Assembly: GCF_902705885.1 (NCBI RefSeq)
Contig: NZ_CACSIP010000076.1
Location: 69,066 to 133,065 of the forward strand
Reading direction: 5' to 3'
Source: Mycolicibacterium austroafricanum
GTDB taxonomy: Bacteria; Actinomycetota; Actinomycetes; Mycobacteriales; Mycobacteriaceae
Length of the DNA stretch: 64,000 bases
The notes under the pieces are model-generated. The model was not told where the DNA came from and did not search any database. It worked only from the letters and a program-made list of their open reading frames with translations. A program made the position numbers and the translations under genes. Below are positions 18,258 to 26,646 of the stretch, in pieces; the stretch's first letter is position 1; every line of letters begins with the position of its first letter.

Positions 18258-18957
18258 TCATCTGTAGTCGTCCACCACCGCCACCAGGCCCGAGTGGTCG
18301 GTTTCGCCCGCCAATCGTGGGGTGTGGTCGAACGCGCAGAACCGGATGTGCTGCGCGACATCCGGCCTTGCGTAGATGTAGTCGAGCCGGAACCCGTTGT
18401 CGCCGGGCCTGCTGTACCAGGAGTACTCACGCGCACCGGGGTGCAGTGACCGCCACATATCGTTATAGCCGGACGCGATCAAGCGCCCGGGCATCTCCGG
18501 TCCGATGAACTTGGCTCCCCGCGGATCCTTGTCGAGATCGTTGTTGCCGGTGTTGAAATCTCCGATCAACAGATCGATGCCGTAGCGTTCGGCGTCGTTG
18601 ATCAGCGCCTCCCAGTAGGGGAGTTTCGCGGTCCTCTGCGGCCTGTAGACGCCGCACACGTAGGCTCCGTGGATCTCGGCGCACCACAGGTGCCGCGGGT
18701 CGAGCGATTCGCTGAAGGCCCAGGACCGCTCGATGCCGGTGCGGGCGGCGATGAGCACGGTGTTCTCCTTCGGCCCCACTGCTGGATGCGAGGTGACGTA
18801 GCCGAGTTGAGTAAGGCGGGTCATCAGCCGCGCGCAGACAACATTGGCGCGAAACTCGGTGACCACCAGAATGTCGGCGTCGTAGCCGGGTGCCCAGCGC
18901 CTCACTGGACTTGCTGCCGCCGTGGCGGATGTTGAGTGTGGCGATCCGTGTCGTCAT
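18258..18957 (-). pseudogene. Endonuclease/exonuclease/phosphatase (EEP) family protein, frameshifted
   Basis: The true N-terminus, MTTRIATLNIRHGGSKSSEA from the ATG at 18957, contains the first EEP strand with its catalytic Asn (LNIRHGG). The remainder lies in another frame from about 18905: DADILVVTEFRANVV (with the metal-binding Glu), DLLIGDFNTGNN, RLDYIYARPD, and TDHSGLVAVV (catalytic His). The two halves join near 18893-18905 (GGGCACCCGG); one extra or two missing bases explain the break. Intact, it would be about 230 residues, a stand-alone Mg-dependent phosphodiesterase/nuclease of the exonuclease III fold. A GTG at 18905 could restart translation but would lose the catalytic Asn. Confidence 0.75.
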
Positions 18958-19235
18958 CCCGGTTGTCCCCTCCGCTCAGCGTGGCGTTTCCAGCGAGCCG
19001 CTCAGTATGAAGATGACGACCGACAAGTCACGCGCTGATCGCGCGCAGTCGCATCTGGACACGGGGTGCAGGCACGCCCTCCGCCACCGACAGCGCCTCG
19101 CTTTCCCTAGGGGCGGATGGAGAGTGCAGGTCCCACAGATCCTGAACCACCTCGCGATGAGCAGTGCGATGCAGGTCCCCTGAGACTGTTCTGGAAGCCA
19201 TCACCCTCTGATGTCGTATACGAGAAGGAGCGTCA
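18958..19235. other. Intergenic region, no gene seen
   Basis: About 280 bases upstream of the endonuclease-like gene, containing its promoter. Short plus-strand frames here are continuations of antisense reading through the glycohydrolase gene and have no ribosome site. No operator is obvious. Confidence 0.3.
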
Positions 19236-20687
19236 CTATTGCGCCGTCACCACGGCAGTTCCCAATCGCTGCAGCGCCTCTCGGAAAGCGGGATTGGGCG
19301 AGGCATTCGGCAGTGCCCCGCATACCGCTTCCAGCGCCTCGCCGGTGTCGACCGCGCGCAGTCTCGCGCCGTACAGCGCCGCGACAGTAGGCGTCCGACT
19401 CTGAGCCTCGACGCAGTGCAGCAGCACGGTTCGGCCCTCGCGGCGGAACCGCTCGACCGTCCGCACCGCCTCCAGCAGGACGAAGTCCCGGTGCGGGTTC
19501 TCGTCGTCATCTTCACGGTCGATCAACCGCACCTCGACGTGCGGGATGTCGGTGCGAACGTCGTCGTCGCCGATCCGGCACAGTGACACCACGGCACCGA
19601 CACCGTCGGGCAGATGACGCAGCGCACCGATGCCGCCCAGCAGAACCTTCTCGTCGTACGGGTGTGCGGCGAGCGCACCGGTCTGGTAGCCCGGATAGCG
19701 GAAGTCGAAGCTGTCCGGCCGGCCGCGACGTGCGATCGCTCCGGCGAGGCCGACCAGTTCCCGTGCCGTCAGGTCCGGCCACCCGTGCAACAGGGCTCGC
19801 CACTCCAATGGCACCGCCGAGGCGCCGTAGGCTGCACCGAGCAGTCCGCCGGCGATCGCCGCCACCGTGTCGGTGTCGAACCCGGCACGGACCGCCGCGT
19901 CGAGCGCCAAGCGCAGATGGTCGGCGCGGAACGTCCCGGCGGCGGGATCGTCCTCAGGCACCGGCGTTGTCGCGATCGCCGACCACGCCGCCTGCAGCGC
20001 CGCCACCACCCAGCCGTTGTTCGGGAACGCCGTGGGCGCCGATCTCTCCGCAGCGCCCAAGCGTTCCGACCACAGCTCCTGGCGGTCGGAATCGAGGTGG
20101 CCCAGCGCGATTCGAACGTCGAGCTCACCGGTGAGCGCCGCATGCCGGATCGCGCTGCACCACAGCACGCACGCGTCGCCGGCGTCCGGGTCGAAATGGG
20201 TGAGCTCACTGATGCTGCGCGCCGCCTGGACCATCGCGTCCTCGTCGTGCAGATAGGCCAACGCGACCGGTGCGGTCCGCATCAGCGAGCCGTTGCCCGC
20301 GGTGCGGCCGGTGTCCTCGTGCAGAAACGCCGACGCAGCACGCGCCCGCTCCGCAGTGATCACGCTGCCGATCGCCGCTGATCTGAGCACCGAGTCGGTC
20401 TGGACGCCGACGTCCTTGGCGCCCCGCGACCACTCATGCCAGCGCGCCACGATGGCGTCCTGAGCTGACTCGTCGCGCAGATCGGCGCCGGTGGCGGCGA
20501 CCTCCGCGATCGCCACCGCCATCGCGGTGTCATCGGTCCACTCGCCGGCCTCCCACGGTCCGCCGCCGGTCATCGCGACCTCGAGTTCGGGCCCCCGCGG
20601 CGGCTCGAACTCGTACGGCGCGCCGAGCGCGTCCCCCGCCGCCGTCGCCAACAGCACTCCCTCGATCCGATCATTGCGTGATGCCAT
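19236..20687 (-). CDS. ADP-ribosylglycohydrolase fused to a Cys-based (DSP-like) phosphatase
   Basis: The start is the ATG at 20687, preceded by GGGAGGGGGACGGCC; this gives 483 residues starting MASRNDRIEGVLLATAAGDA. Residues 1 to about 330 are an ADP-ribosylglycohydrolase (DraG/ARH) domain with the Mg-binding WTDDTAM, TAGNGSLMR and GFDTDTVAAIAGGLLGAAYG. Residues about 345-483 form a cyclin-dependent/dual-specificity phosphatase-like domain with the CX5R signature HCVEAQSRTPTVA. The enzyme would remove ADP-ribose from a target and dephosphorylate a linked or related substrate. An NrtR-like palindrome lies 25-46 bases upstream; NrtR senses ADP-ribose, so induction by the reaction product is plausible. 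Domain calls are firm; the natural substrate is not known. Confidence 0.88.
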   Translation of the reverse strand: MASRNDRIEGVLLATAAGDALGAPYEFEPPRGPELEVAMTGGGPWEAGEWTDDTAMAVAIAEVAATGADLRDESAQDAIVARWHEWSRGAKDVGVQTDSVLRSAAIGSVITAERARAASAFLHEDTGRTAGNGSLMRTAPVALAYLHDEDAMVQAARSISELTHFDPDAGDACVLWCSAIRHAALTGELDVRIALGHLDSDRQELWSERLGAAERSAPTAFPNNGWVVAALQAAWSAIATTPVPEDDPAAGTFRADHLRLALDAAVRAGFDTDTVAAIAGGLLGAAYGASAVPLEWRALLHGWPDLTARELVGLAGAIARRGRPDSFDFRYPGYQTGALAAHPYDEKVLLGGIGALRHLPDGVGAVVSLCRIGDDDVRTDIPHVEVRLIDREDDDENPHRDFVLLEAVRTVERFRREGRTVLLHCVEAQSRTPTVAALYGARLRAVDTGEALEAVCGALPNASPNPAFREALQRLGTAVVTAQ

Positions 20688-20711
20688 GGCCGTCCCCCTC
20701 CCGCCGAAGCT

Positions 20712-20733
20712 ATTAGCGTAAATATGCGCTAAT
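20712..20733 (-). promoter_or_regulatory. NrtR-like operator before the ADP-ribosylglycohydrolase gene
   Basis: A 22-bp palindrome, ATTAGCG-N8-CGCTAAT, lies just upstream of the glycohydrolase ribosome site. A matching 22-mer (ATTAGCG half intact, other half ATCTAAT) lies at 23318-23339 next to the NrtR-type regulator gene. Shared sequence and placement support binding by that regulator. Confidence 0.75.
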
Positions 20734-20794
20734 GGCTCAACTGTAGCATCCCGCACCGACACGAACTGCGCGTGCGCCGGAACCGCCGGCGTCA

Positions 20795-21400
20795 CTACGG
20801 CCGGGCCAGCGGGAAGTCCGGTCCGATCAGGCGGGCGAACGCATCCCGTGATGCCACCCGGCTGGGCGGCCATTCCTGCTGCCACTGCTGAAGTGGAATG
20901 TCGGCCTCAGGGTCGAATCGGCTTGCCAGCCTGCAGTACTCCTGGTCGCGCCAGGCACGGAGGCGACCGTCACCCCGAGTGAACTCCACGAGCTTCGCGA
21001 TCTGACGCTCCCGGATCTCAGGCGGAGTACCCCCACGCACCCCGATCCCGTTCATCAGGCTGTGCCGTCCGAGCGCGAACGGCCGAAACCCCCACGCCGA
21101 CTCCACCGCCGTGTTGACCGACCGGCAGTTCTCGCAGGCCAGCCATGCCCACCGGGAGCGGCCGCCGGCCGTCGCCCGGAAGCAGATGACGCACAGGTCG
21201 CAGTCGCGCGAAACGTCGGCCCATTCCCCGACCCATTTCGCCGGTGTGTCCTCATGGCGGCACGACTGCCAGAGCATCGGGCTCACCGAGGTCGCCCGAC
21301 GAATGGGTCCGCGGATGCCTCCGCAGGGGATGTGCACCGACAGTTCGGTAATGCGCTCGCGCAGAGCCGCATCGGCTGCGCTCAAAGGTTGTTGGGACAT
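20795..21400 (-). CDS. Putative zinc-site protein of the ADP-ribose cluster (201 aa)
   Basis: With the ATG at 21400 the protein starts MSQQPLSAADAALRERITEL. A Cys/His-rich core includes CGG, CRHEDTPAKWVG, CDLCVICF and CENC, a likely zinc-binding arrangement around residues 35-105, with several Trp. The C-terminal half is helical (EIRERQIAKLVEFTRG, WRDQEYCRLASRFDPE) with no enzyme motif. The family is not recognised. It sits between the metallophosphatase and the glycohydrolase on the same strand. The glycohydrolase has its own operator, so this gene may belong to the upstream transcript started at the 23.3-kb NrtR site. Confidence 0.6.
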   Translation of the reverse strand: MSQQPLSAADAALRERITELSVHIPCGGIRGPIRRATSVSPMLWQSCRHEDTPAKWVGEWADVSRDCDLCVICFRATAGGRSRWAWLACENCRSVNTAVESAWGFRPFALGRHSLMNGIGVRGGTPPEIRERQIAKLVEFTRGDGRLRAWRDQEYCRLASRFDPEADIPLQQWQQEWPPSRVASRDAFARLIGPDFPLARP

Positions 21401-21586
21401 GACGCGCCGTTCCTGGCGACGCCACGTTCGGGCGTCCACCGCTTGCACGCATGGCGTGCCGGCTCTTCCCCTGGGGCACCGTGCGGTGGTTGCGCGGTTG
21501 CCGGGACGGCGGGCCAGGTACCCGAACAGCCGTCCGCTCGTGAGCTGTGACCAGAATAGCCGGAGCCTCCGACAAGCCCGCCGGTG

Positions 21587-23208
21587 TCAGACGCGCTGGG
21601 CGAAATTCTCGGCCAGAATGTCGCGTTCCCCCGACCATCGGTACGCCGTCAGTGCGCCCTGCTTGAAGGCGCTGAAGTCCAGGCACGCAGCGCGTGCTGT
21701 CCAGTCGACCAGATGGCTGGGTTCACCGCTGCGCCAGTAGTGGCCGAAGAAGACCGGGACCGGCCCGTTGTAGACGTAGGACCGCAACTCCGTCGGGGCG
21801 GCGGTATCCGGCAGCGGGGGTGATAGGGCGCCCCGTCCTCAGTGGTGAAATTACCCTCTAACAGAGCGATTTCGCGAAGCGACGACGCCGTGTCGTTCCA
21901 CCATCGAATCCGCGCTCGTTTCCGGACGTGGCCGTCTTTGTCCCGGTACGCCGGTTGGCCATGAGCGGCCAGGCTGATCTCCGGGCCTTTGAGGAGCACC
22001 TCGATCGCGTGGTAGAGCGGCTCGCCGTCGGTGGTCGCGCGGATGAGTTGATCCTGGGAGGTGAACCGGTTGCCGCCGAGTTCGTTCTGCACGATGTCGA
22101 TCGACTCCGGATGCCAGCACGCGTGGACGACGCGGAGTCCGTCCAGGTCGAGCCACAGCGGCAGCGTCGTGAACCAGTCCACATTGTGTGCACGCTGCGC
22201 GTCGGTGAGTTGCTCGAGAAATGCCCGGTGTTGATTGGTGTTCTTGGCGGTGCGCGGGCGTAGGTAGTTGCCGCTGCCGGCGGGGTTCTCGGTGGCGTAG
22301 GCGATCGCGTTGAACTCGTGGTTGCCCATCACGACCTGTGCGGTGCCGGCGTCGACCATCGCCTTGGCGATCTGGAGGACGCGGAGTTGTTCGTCGCCCC
22401 GGTCGATCAGGTCGCCGACGAAGATGACGGTGCGGTGCGGATGCCGGTACGCGCCGGTCGACGGATCGGGCTGATAGCCGAGATCAGCGAGCAGCGTCTC
22501 CAGCTTTGGCGCGCAACCATGAATGTCGCCGATGATGTCGTAGCCCTGCATGCTCCGATCGTCGCACTGCGGAACGTCGCAGGTGACCGAATGGCTCCGG
22601 GACGTGGACATCTCGGCGGCTTGCTGGAGTGAGGCATTGATGGCGTCCACCTTGTCCGGGGCGCTCAGCTTGTCACCCCACAGCCAGAGCGTGCTGGCCG
22701 GTGTGGGTCGTAGCTCAACCAGCCGCGCTCCGTACCGAGCCTGCAGGATCTTCACAACCTCGGGAAAGCGATCGATGCCTTCCCAGAACGCGAATTCCCG
22801 CCAGATCTCAATATCGTTGTGGCGCAGAACGGTCCACAGCTCGTCGCCGTGCTCCTCGAAATCCCAGTCTATGACCAGCTGCTCGCCGTCGAGGTCCGGC
22901 AACACGCTCGTCGGGCGAAGCACTGTGTCGTTGACGTGGCGCGCGCGTTCCCGCTGAGCCCGGTCCTGGGCCTCGATGCCCGGCAATTCCTGTTGGGCAA
23001 GTCGATTCCCGGCCGCCGCGGCGGCCTCGGTTTCGGTCAACGTCGGGAACATGACGATCAGCAGCATCGTGCTGCATGTCGGGCAGGTGATGTCGAAGAA
23101 TTCTGCGTACTGCTCGTAGAGGCCGCGGGTCGGGCCGGTCCATCCGCAGGGCGGGCACGTCGTCGGGGTCTCGGGGTCGTAGTCCCAGTACTGGATGATC
23201 GTCGCCAT
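21587..23208 (-). pseudogene. Zinc-ribbon/metallophosphatase protein, frameshifted near its C-terminus
   Basis: From the ATG at 23208 the N-terminal half (about 215 residues) has a zinc-ribbon-like CPPCGW...CPTCS and an unrecognised domain. A calcineurin-like metallophosphatase follows from MQGYDIIGDIHGCAPKLETL, with GDIHG, GDLIDRGD, VMGNHEF and AHGQPAYRD-type motifs. After TTEDGAPYHP the frame turns to low-complexity sequence, while the true tail (SYVYNGPVPVFFGHYWRSGE to ILAENFAQRV, containing the GHYW metal-site region) lies in another frame ending at 21587. Restoring one C in the C5 run (plus-strand GGGGG, 21816-21820) rejoins them. The two halves may normally be separate genes, fused in frame here near MSTSRSH. 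The gene is divergent from NrtR. Confidence 0.75.
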
Positions 23209-23317
23209 AGCGTTTCTCCTTCTGCGGTGATCCGTGGCGGGCGTGGGTGCCGTCCGTCTATCCGCCTGAGGGGCATGGTCCGAGGGATGCGGCGCAGCGA
23301 CTGCGCTCTGCGAAATT

Positions 23318-23339
23318 ATTAGCGCATATCTGATCTAAT
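23318..23339. promoter_or_regulatory. NrtR-like operator in the divergent nrtR-metallophosphatase promoter
   Basis: The 22-bp site reads ATTAGCG-N8-ATCTAAT, imperfectly palindromic and matching the 20712-20733 site in the first half-site, length and spacing. It lies 27 bases before the chosen regulator start and 110 bases before the metallophosphatase start, so one bound dimer could control both directions. Confidence 0.75.
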
Positions 23340-23366
23340 ATGCTCACGGTAGCATCTATTCCCGAC

Positions 23367-24020
23367 ATGAGCGGGCGCCGGTATCGAGACAGCAGGGGGA
23401 AGACCCTCGAGGAATACCCACGCCCATCGGTGGCCGTCGACACCGCGCTTCTGACACTCGACGGCGATCTCGGCCTGGTGGTTCTGGAAGTCCGCCGCAA
23501 CAACGGCAGGGGCTGGGGACTACCGGGCACGTTCCTGCATGAGGGGGAGACGCTCGCGGACGCGGTCGACCGGTCCTTGCAGGAGAAAGCAGGAGTGGCT
23601 GGGCTGCACCCGCGGCAACTGCACGTGTTCGACGACCCGACGCGTGACGACCGTGGCTGGGTGCTGTCGGTGGCCCACATCGACGTCGTCCCGGTGGAAC
23701 GCCTCGAGTCCCGACATGTGGATCTGACCAGGCTGGCGCCGGTGGGTTCTCCGGGGCGGCTGCCCTACGACCACCCCCACATCATCAACTTCGCGGTCGA
23801 ACACATTCAGTCCCGCTACGCCGACACGCCGGATCCCGACCGGCTGCTCGGCGACGAGTTCACCATGCTCGAACTGCGGCTGGCACACGAGGCGATCGCA
23901 GGGCGGCCGCTGCAGCGCGACTGGTTCCGTCGCACCATGGAACCGCAACTGGTGCCCACCGGAGAGATGGCCGCCGGTACTCGTGGCCGGCCGGCGGAGT
24001 TGTTCCGGCGTCGGCCCTGA
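23367..24020 (+). CDS. nrtR: NrtR-type Nudix-domain transcriptional regulator
   Basis: The 217-residue protein starts MSGRRYRDSRGKTLEEYPRP; an ATG at 23340 is rejected because it touches the operator. The Nudix-like domain (about 15-140) shows PSVAVDTALLTLDGDLGLVV, RNNGRGWGLPGTFLHEGETL and DAVDRSLQEKAGV, a degenerate Nudix box as in NrtR proteins, which bind ADP-ribose rather than hydrolyse it. The C-terminal 70 residues (LLGDEFTMLELRLAHEAIAG, RDWFRRTMEPQLVPTG) match the winged-helix DNA-binding part. NrtR repressors control NAD metabolism genes and release DNA on ADP-ribose binding. Here the targets appear to be the glycohydrolase and metallophosphatase rather than NAD biosynthesis. Confidence 0.85.
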   Translation: MSGRRYRDSRGKTLEEYPRPSVAVDTALLTLDGDLGLVVLEVRRNNGRGWGLPGTFLHEGETLADAVDRSLQEKAGVAGLHPRQLHVFDDPTRDDRGWVLSVAHIDVVPVERLESRHVDLTRLAPVGSPGRLPYDHPHIINFAVEHIQSRYADTPDPDRLLGDEFTMLELRLAHEAIAGRPLQRDWFRRTMEPQLVPTGEMAAGTRGRPAELFRRRP

Positions 24021-24025
24021 ACCGC

Positions 24026-24086
24026 GTTCAAACTGCGCTGACGGCGAGGTCTACTCGAACTTCTTCACCACCAGCGCAGCCTGAAC
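24026..24086. repeat. 61-bp palindromic repeat, copy 1
   Basis: Imperfect inverted repeat with GTTCAAACTGCGCTGACGGC at one end and CCACCAGCGCAGCCTGAAC at the other. It starts six bases after the nrtR stop codon. It belongs to a family of eight equal-length elements in this window. Confidence 0.85.
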
Positions 24087-24232
24087 CCCGCATCAAGGGG
24101 GTTCCGTCACCAGATCGAAACTCGCTGCCAGGGTCGGGTATTCACGGCGCACCGGCAGGCCAGCCACGCCCACCGCGACACGCCGCCTGCAGAGTCAAGT
24201 CGGGTCCGCGCAGGCGGGCGCGGCGCGAATCC

Positions 24233-24604
24233 TCACAAGCCGTCCTGCGGCACCAACTCCATCTCCTCCCGTCGCGGCCACCTCGTGGGCGGCTCATCGC
24301 TTACCCACGCGTACTCCAAACCTGACACACGGCCGTCCGTGACCCAGACGATGATCTCGCCTTGATAGTTGCCGTTTTCCGTTACGAAGGCGCGTACAGG
24401 GAACGGCCCATCAGGGAGGACCGCACGAGCCACGTTGGCACTAGGGACTTTAATGTCGAGTATCCAGGCTGCCTCATTCCTCACGAGTGCACCGTCGAGA
24501 TCATCAACGAGCAATCGGCCGTTGGCGTTGCCCGAGGCCGATACGATGGCTCGTACTGTCTCGGACTCCTCAGTCGCTATCTGTCTCCAATCATGTTCTG
24601 TCAT
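24233..24604 (-). CDS. Putative immunity protein for the ESX toxin (123 aa)
   Basis: The ATG at 24604 overlaps the toxin stop as ATGA, so translation is coupled. The protein (MTEHDWRQIATEESETVRAI...) is a small acidic alpha/beta protein without signal peptide, with strands such as AAWILDIKVP, GPFPVRAFVTENGNYQGEII and VTDGRVSGLEYAWVSD. The family is not recognised, but position, size and acidity are those of cognate immunity proteins placed directly after polymorphic toxin genes. An inhibitory role is inferred. Confidence 0.65.
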   Translation of the reverse strand: MTEHDWRQIATEESETVRAIVSASGNANGRLLVDDLDGALVRNEAAWILDIKVPSANVARAVLPDGPFPVRAFVTENGNYQGEIIVWVTDGRVSGLEYAWVSDEPPTRWPRREEMELVPQDGL

Positions 24605-25851
24605 GGAATGAACGCCGTACCAATCTTGATTACCCCACTATCCACAAAGCCTCGCACCGTCGCATTCTCGCCCGACACCTTGATCACCGTTTCGAAGACC
24701 CCCTGAGCGGGCACGTTCCCCTGTAACTCTTCCAATATCTGACCCATGGCTTCCTCACGTCCTCCCGCACGTTGGACAATGCCGTCAAGCTTGTGCTTTT
24801 CCACGAACACATGGTCCAACCGTTCCGGCCGGGTGTTGTACGCGAACTGAGGATCCGGCTTCCGCGGTGCAGGCGGTTTCTCTTCGGGCTTGTTTTTGCG
24901 CCCCAGATTCTTGATGCGCTGTAACTTCGTCCGCACGCCGGCGATGTTGTGGGCACTCTTGACACCCTTGCTGATGTTCTTCGAGACCTCCCACGCACCA
25001 ACGGCTTCGGCGATGATTCGGGCGAATTTGGTGACCGAATGTGGCGCCTTCGCTGTGGCGGCGACGGCACCGGCACCGAACGAGACGAACGATGCGGCGA
25101 TGCCGATCGCTGCGGTGGCGGCGAGCTCGACCGCAAGGTCCTCCAGGATCCCTTGGAGGGTTGTCCGCAGATCGTCGAGCCCCGCCTGATAGTCCCGGCA
25201 CGACTGCGCCAGCTCGGCACATCCGTCCAGGATCGCCGACGTCGCCTCCCGCAGTTCTTGCAGATCCGAGATGATGTACTCGACCTCCGGTGACCGTGTC
25301 TCCCGGAACGCGCGAGCGTCCACGCCCAGCCCCTCCGCGACCGTCGTCGTCTGGTACACCGTGGCCAGGCGGTTCCACACCTCCCCGGCCTTCGACATCT
25401 TGTCGGTGTCGCCGTCCGGTACGGGGACACCGACCTGCTGCATCAGTCCGATGTTGTCAAGCAGTCCAGAGCCAGGGCCGCCGGCCGAGGGTGGAGCCGT
25501 CAAGGTTCCGGCCGAGCTGACAGGTTCCGGCGGTTTCACCGGCGCGGGCGTGCCGTTGCCAGGGGTGGCGTTGTGTTCGGCGACCGCATGGTCGTGCCCG
25601 GCTTGGATCACGACGCCGCCGTAGTTCTCCATGGCCCGCGTGAGATCGTTGACCGCAGCCAGGATTTCACCGACCCGATGGTCATACGATGCGGCCCACG
25701 CGGTGCCGGTGTCGTCGGTGCCTGCCATCGCCGCGGTGTCGCCGAGGATCGTGACGTTGACGTTGAACGCTTCGTAGAGCCTGCCCGCCTTGTCGAACAG
25801 GCCCTTGCCGACCGCGTAGAACGTATCGGGATCGACGTCCTGGACCGTCAT
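24601..25851 (-). CDS. ESX (type VII) polymorphic toxin, C-terminal nuclease-like domain
   Basis: From the ATG at 25851 the protein has 416 residues. The N-terminal 100 residues (MTVQDVDPDTFYAVGKGLFD) form a WXG100-like helical hairpin. A Pro/Ala-rich linker follows, then a helical pre-toxin region with a hydrophobic stretch (AVELAATAAIGIAASFVSFG), a basic segment (KLQRIKNLGRKNKPEE), and a 75-residue C-terminal module: RLDHVFVEKHKLDGIVQRAG ... VRGFVDSGVIKIGTAFIP. The His/Lys-rich start and strand-rich end resemble small RNase toxin domains of the BECR type, which is an inference. It follows two WXG100 genes and precedes an immunity gene, all overlapping. Secretion would use an ESX apparatus encoded elsewhere. 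Confidence 0.75.
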   Translation of the reverse strand: MTVQDVDPDTFYAVGKGLFDKAGRLYEAFNVNVTILGDTAAMAGTDDTGTAWAASYDHRVGEILAAVNDLTRAMENYGGVVIQAGHDHAVAEHNATPGNGTPAPVKPPEPVSSAGTLTAPPSAGGPGSGLLDNIGLMQQVGVPVPDGDTDKMSKAGEVWNRLATVYQTTTVAEGLGVDARAFRETRSPEVEYIISDLQELREATSAILDGCAELAQSCRDYQAGLDDLRTTLQGILEDLAVELAATAAIGIAASFVSFGAGAVAATAKAPHSVTKFARIIAEAVGAWEVSKNISKGVKSAHNIAGVRTKLQRIKNLGRKNKPEEKPPAPRKPDPQFAYNTRPERLDHVFVEKHKLDGIVQRAGGREEAMGQILEELQGNVPAQGVFETVIKVSGENATVRGFVDSGVIKIGTAFIP

Positions 25852-26132
25852 CGCAGCATGTCGAGATTCAGCTGGGCGGCCTCGGTGTAGTTGCGGTGCG
25901 CATGGTGGGCTGCGGCGCGCAGCTGGGCGAGCGCGTCGCGCATCTGCGCTGCGGCGGCCATCCAGTCGTCGTGACGCGCGCGATGGGCGGAGGCGCCATC
26001 GCCGGACCACGTGTTGTGCAGCTCGGCGATCTGACCGTCCACCCGGGCCGCAACGGCATCTGCGCGCTGCTCGAACGCCTGAAGACGGTCGACGAAAGCC
26101 AACAATTCCTCCAGTTCAACCCGGTAGCGCAT
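25848..26132 (-). CDS. WXG100-family (Esx) protein
   Basis: The 94-residue protein starts MRYRVELEELLAFVDRLQAF from the ATG at 26132. Helix 1, a turn with the WxG-type motif (NTWSGDGASAHRARHDDW) around residue 42, and helix 2 (AQMRDALAQLRAAAHHAHRN) give the standard WXG100 hairpin. It ends NLDMLR. Its start overlaps the preceding gene (TGATG) and its stop overlaps the toxin start (ATGA), so it is probably a heterodimer partner and chaperone needed to export the toxin. Confidence 0.85.
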   Translation of the reverse strand: MRYRVELEELLAFVDRLQAFEQRADAVAARVDGQIAELHNTWSGDGASAHRARHDDWMAAAAQMRDALAQLRAAAHHAHRNYTEAAQLNLDMLR

Positions 26133-26443
26133 CAGAGCCCCAGGTCGACCACAGTCGATTCGATGGATGCGGTCGCACTGCCGTCCTGATCGACATACCG
26201 AGCCGCAGCAGCGGCGGCCTTGTGGGACAGCTCTTCGAGCGTGTCCACGAGGGTGGTCGCACCGTCCAGCCATTCCTCCCACAGCGGCGAATACGCGGAC
26301 GACGCCGCGCCTGACCAGCACCGAGACAGGTTCTCCCAGTCACGTTGCAGACCGTTGAGCTGCTCGTGAAGCTCCACGGCGTCGTTGCTCACCGACCGCG
26401 ACGTGTTGAATGCCACGTCAGGGTCGACCTCCAGGTGGTCCAT
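26132..26443 (-). CDS. WXG100-family (Esx) protein
   Basis: The 103-residue protein MDHLEVDPDVAFNTSRSVSN has helix 1, a WxG turn (RCWSGAASSAYSPLWEEWLD) at about residues 43-46, and helix 2 (TLVDTLEELSHKAAAAAARY). It is the first gene of the four-gene cassette and is coupled to the second WXG100 gene by TGATG. The likely role is as partner in an Esx heterodimer that leads the toxin to the ESX secretion channel. Confidence 0.85.
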   Translation of the reverse strand: MDHLEVDPDVAFNTSRSVSNDAVELHEQLNGLQRDWENLSRCWSGAASSAYSPLWEEWLDGATTLVDTLEELSHKAAAAAARYVDQDGSATASIESTVVDLGL

Positions 26444-26646
26444 AGCTTCCTCGTTCGGCGCTCGGTCGAATCGAGTCTAAGAGCGCCGGACAGGGGGCGC
26501 CGTCACCAATTTTCGGCAAGGCCGCAAGTAGGAGAGGCAGCTGCATCCACGCGCCTACGCTTTCCGAATCGCTAGGCTGGCGGCAATGCGCTGTGTGCCG
26601 ACGTGTGCAAAACCAGCGCCAGCGATGGGTTAAGGATCGAAAAGCT

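Noticed and set aside
24093..24175. Minus-strand reading ending in YPTLAASFDLVTEPP
   Set aside because: Looks vaguely like a protein C-terminus, but there is no upstream frame or start; possibly a gene remnant, not supportable.
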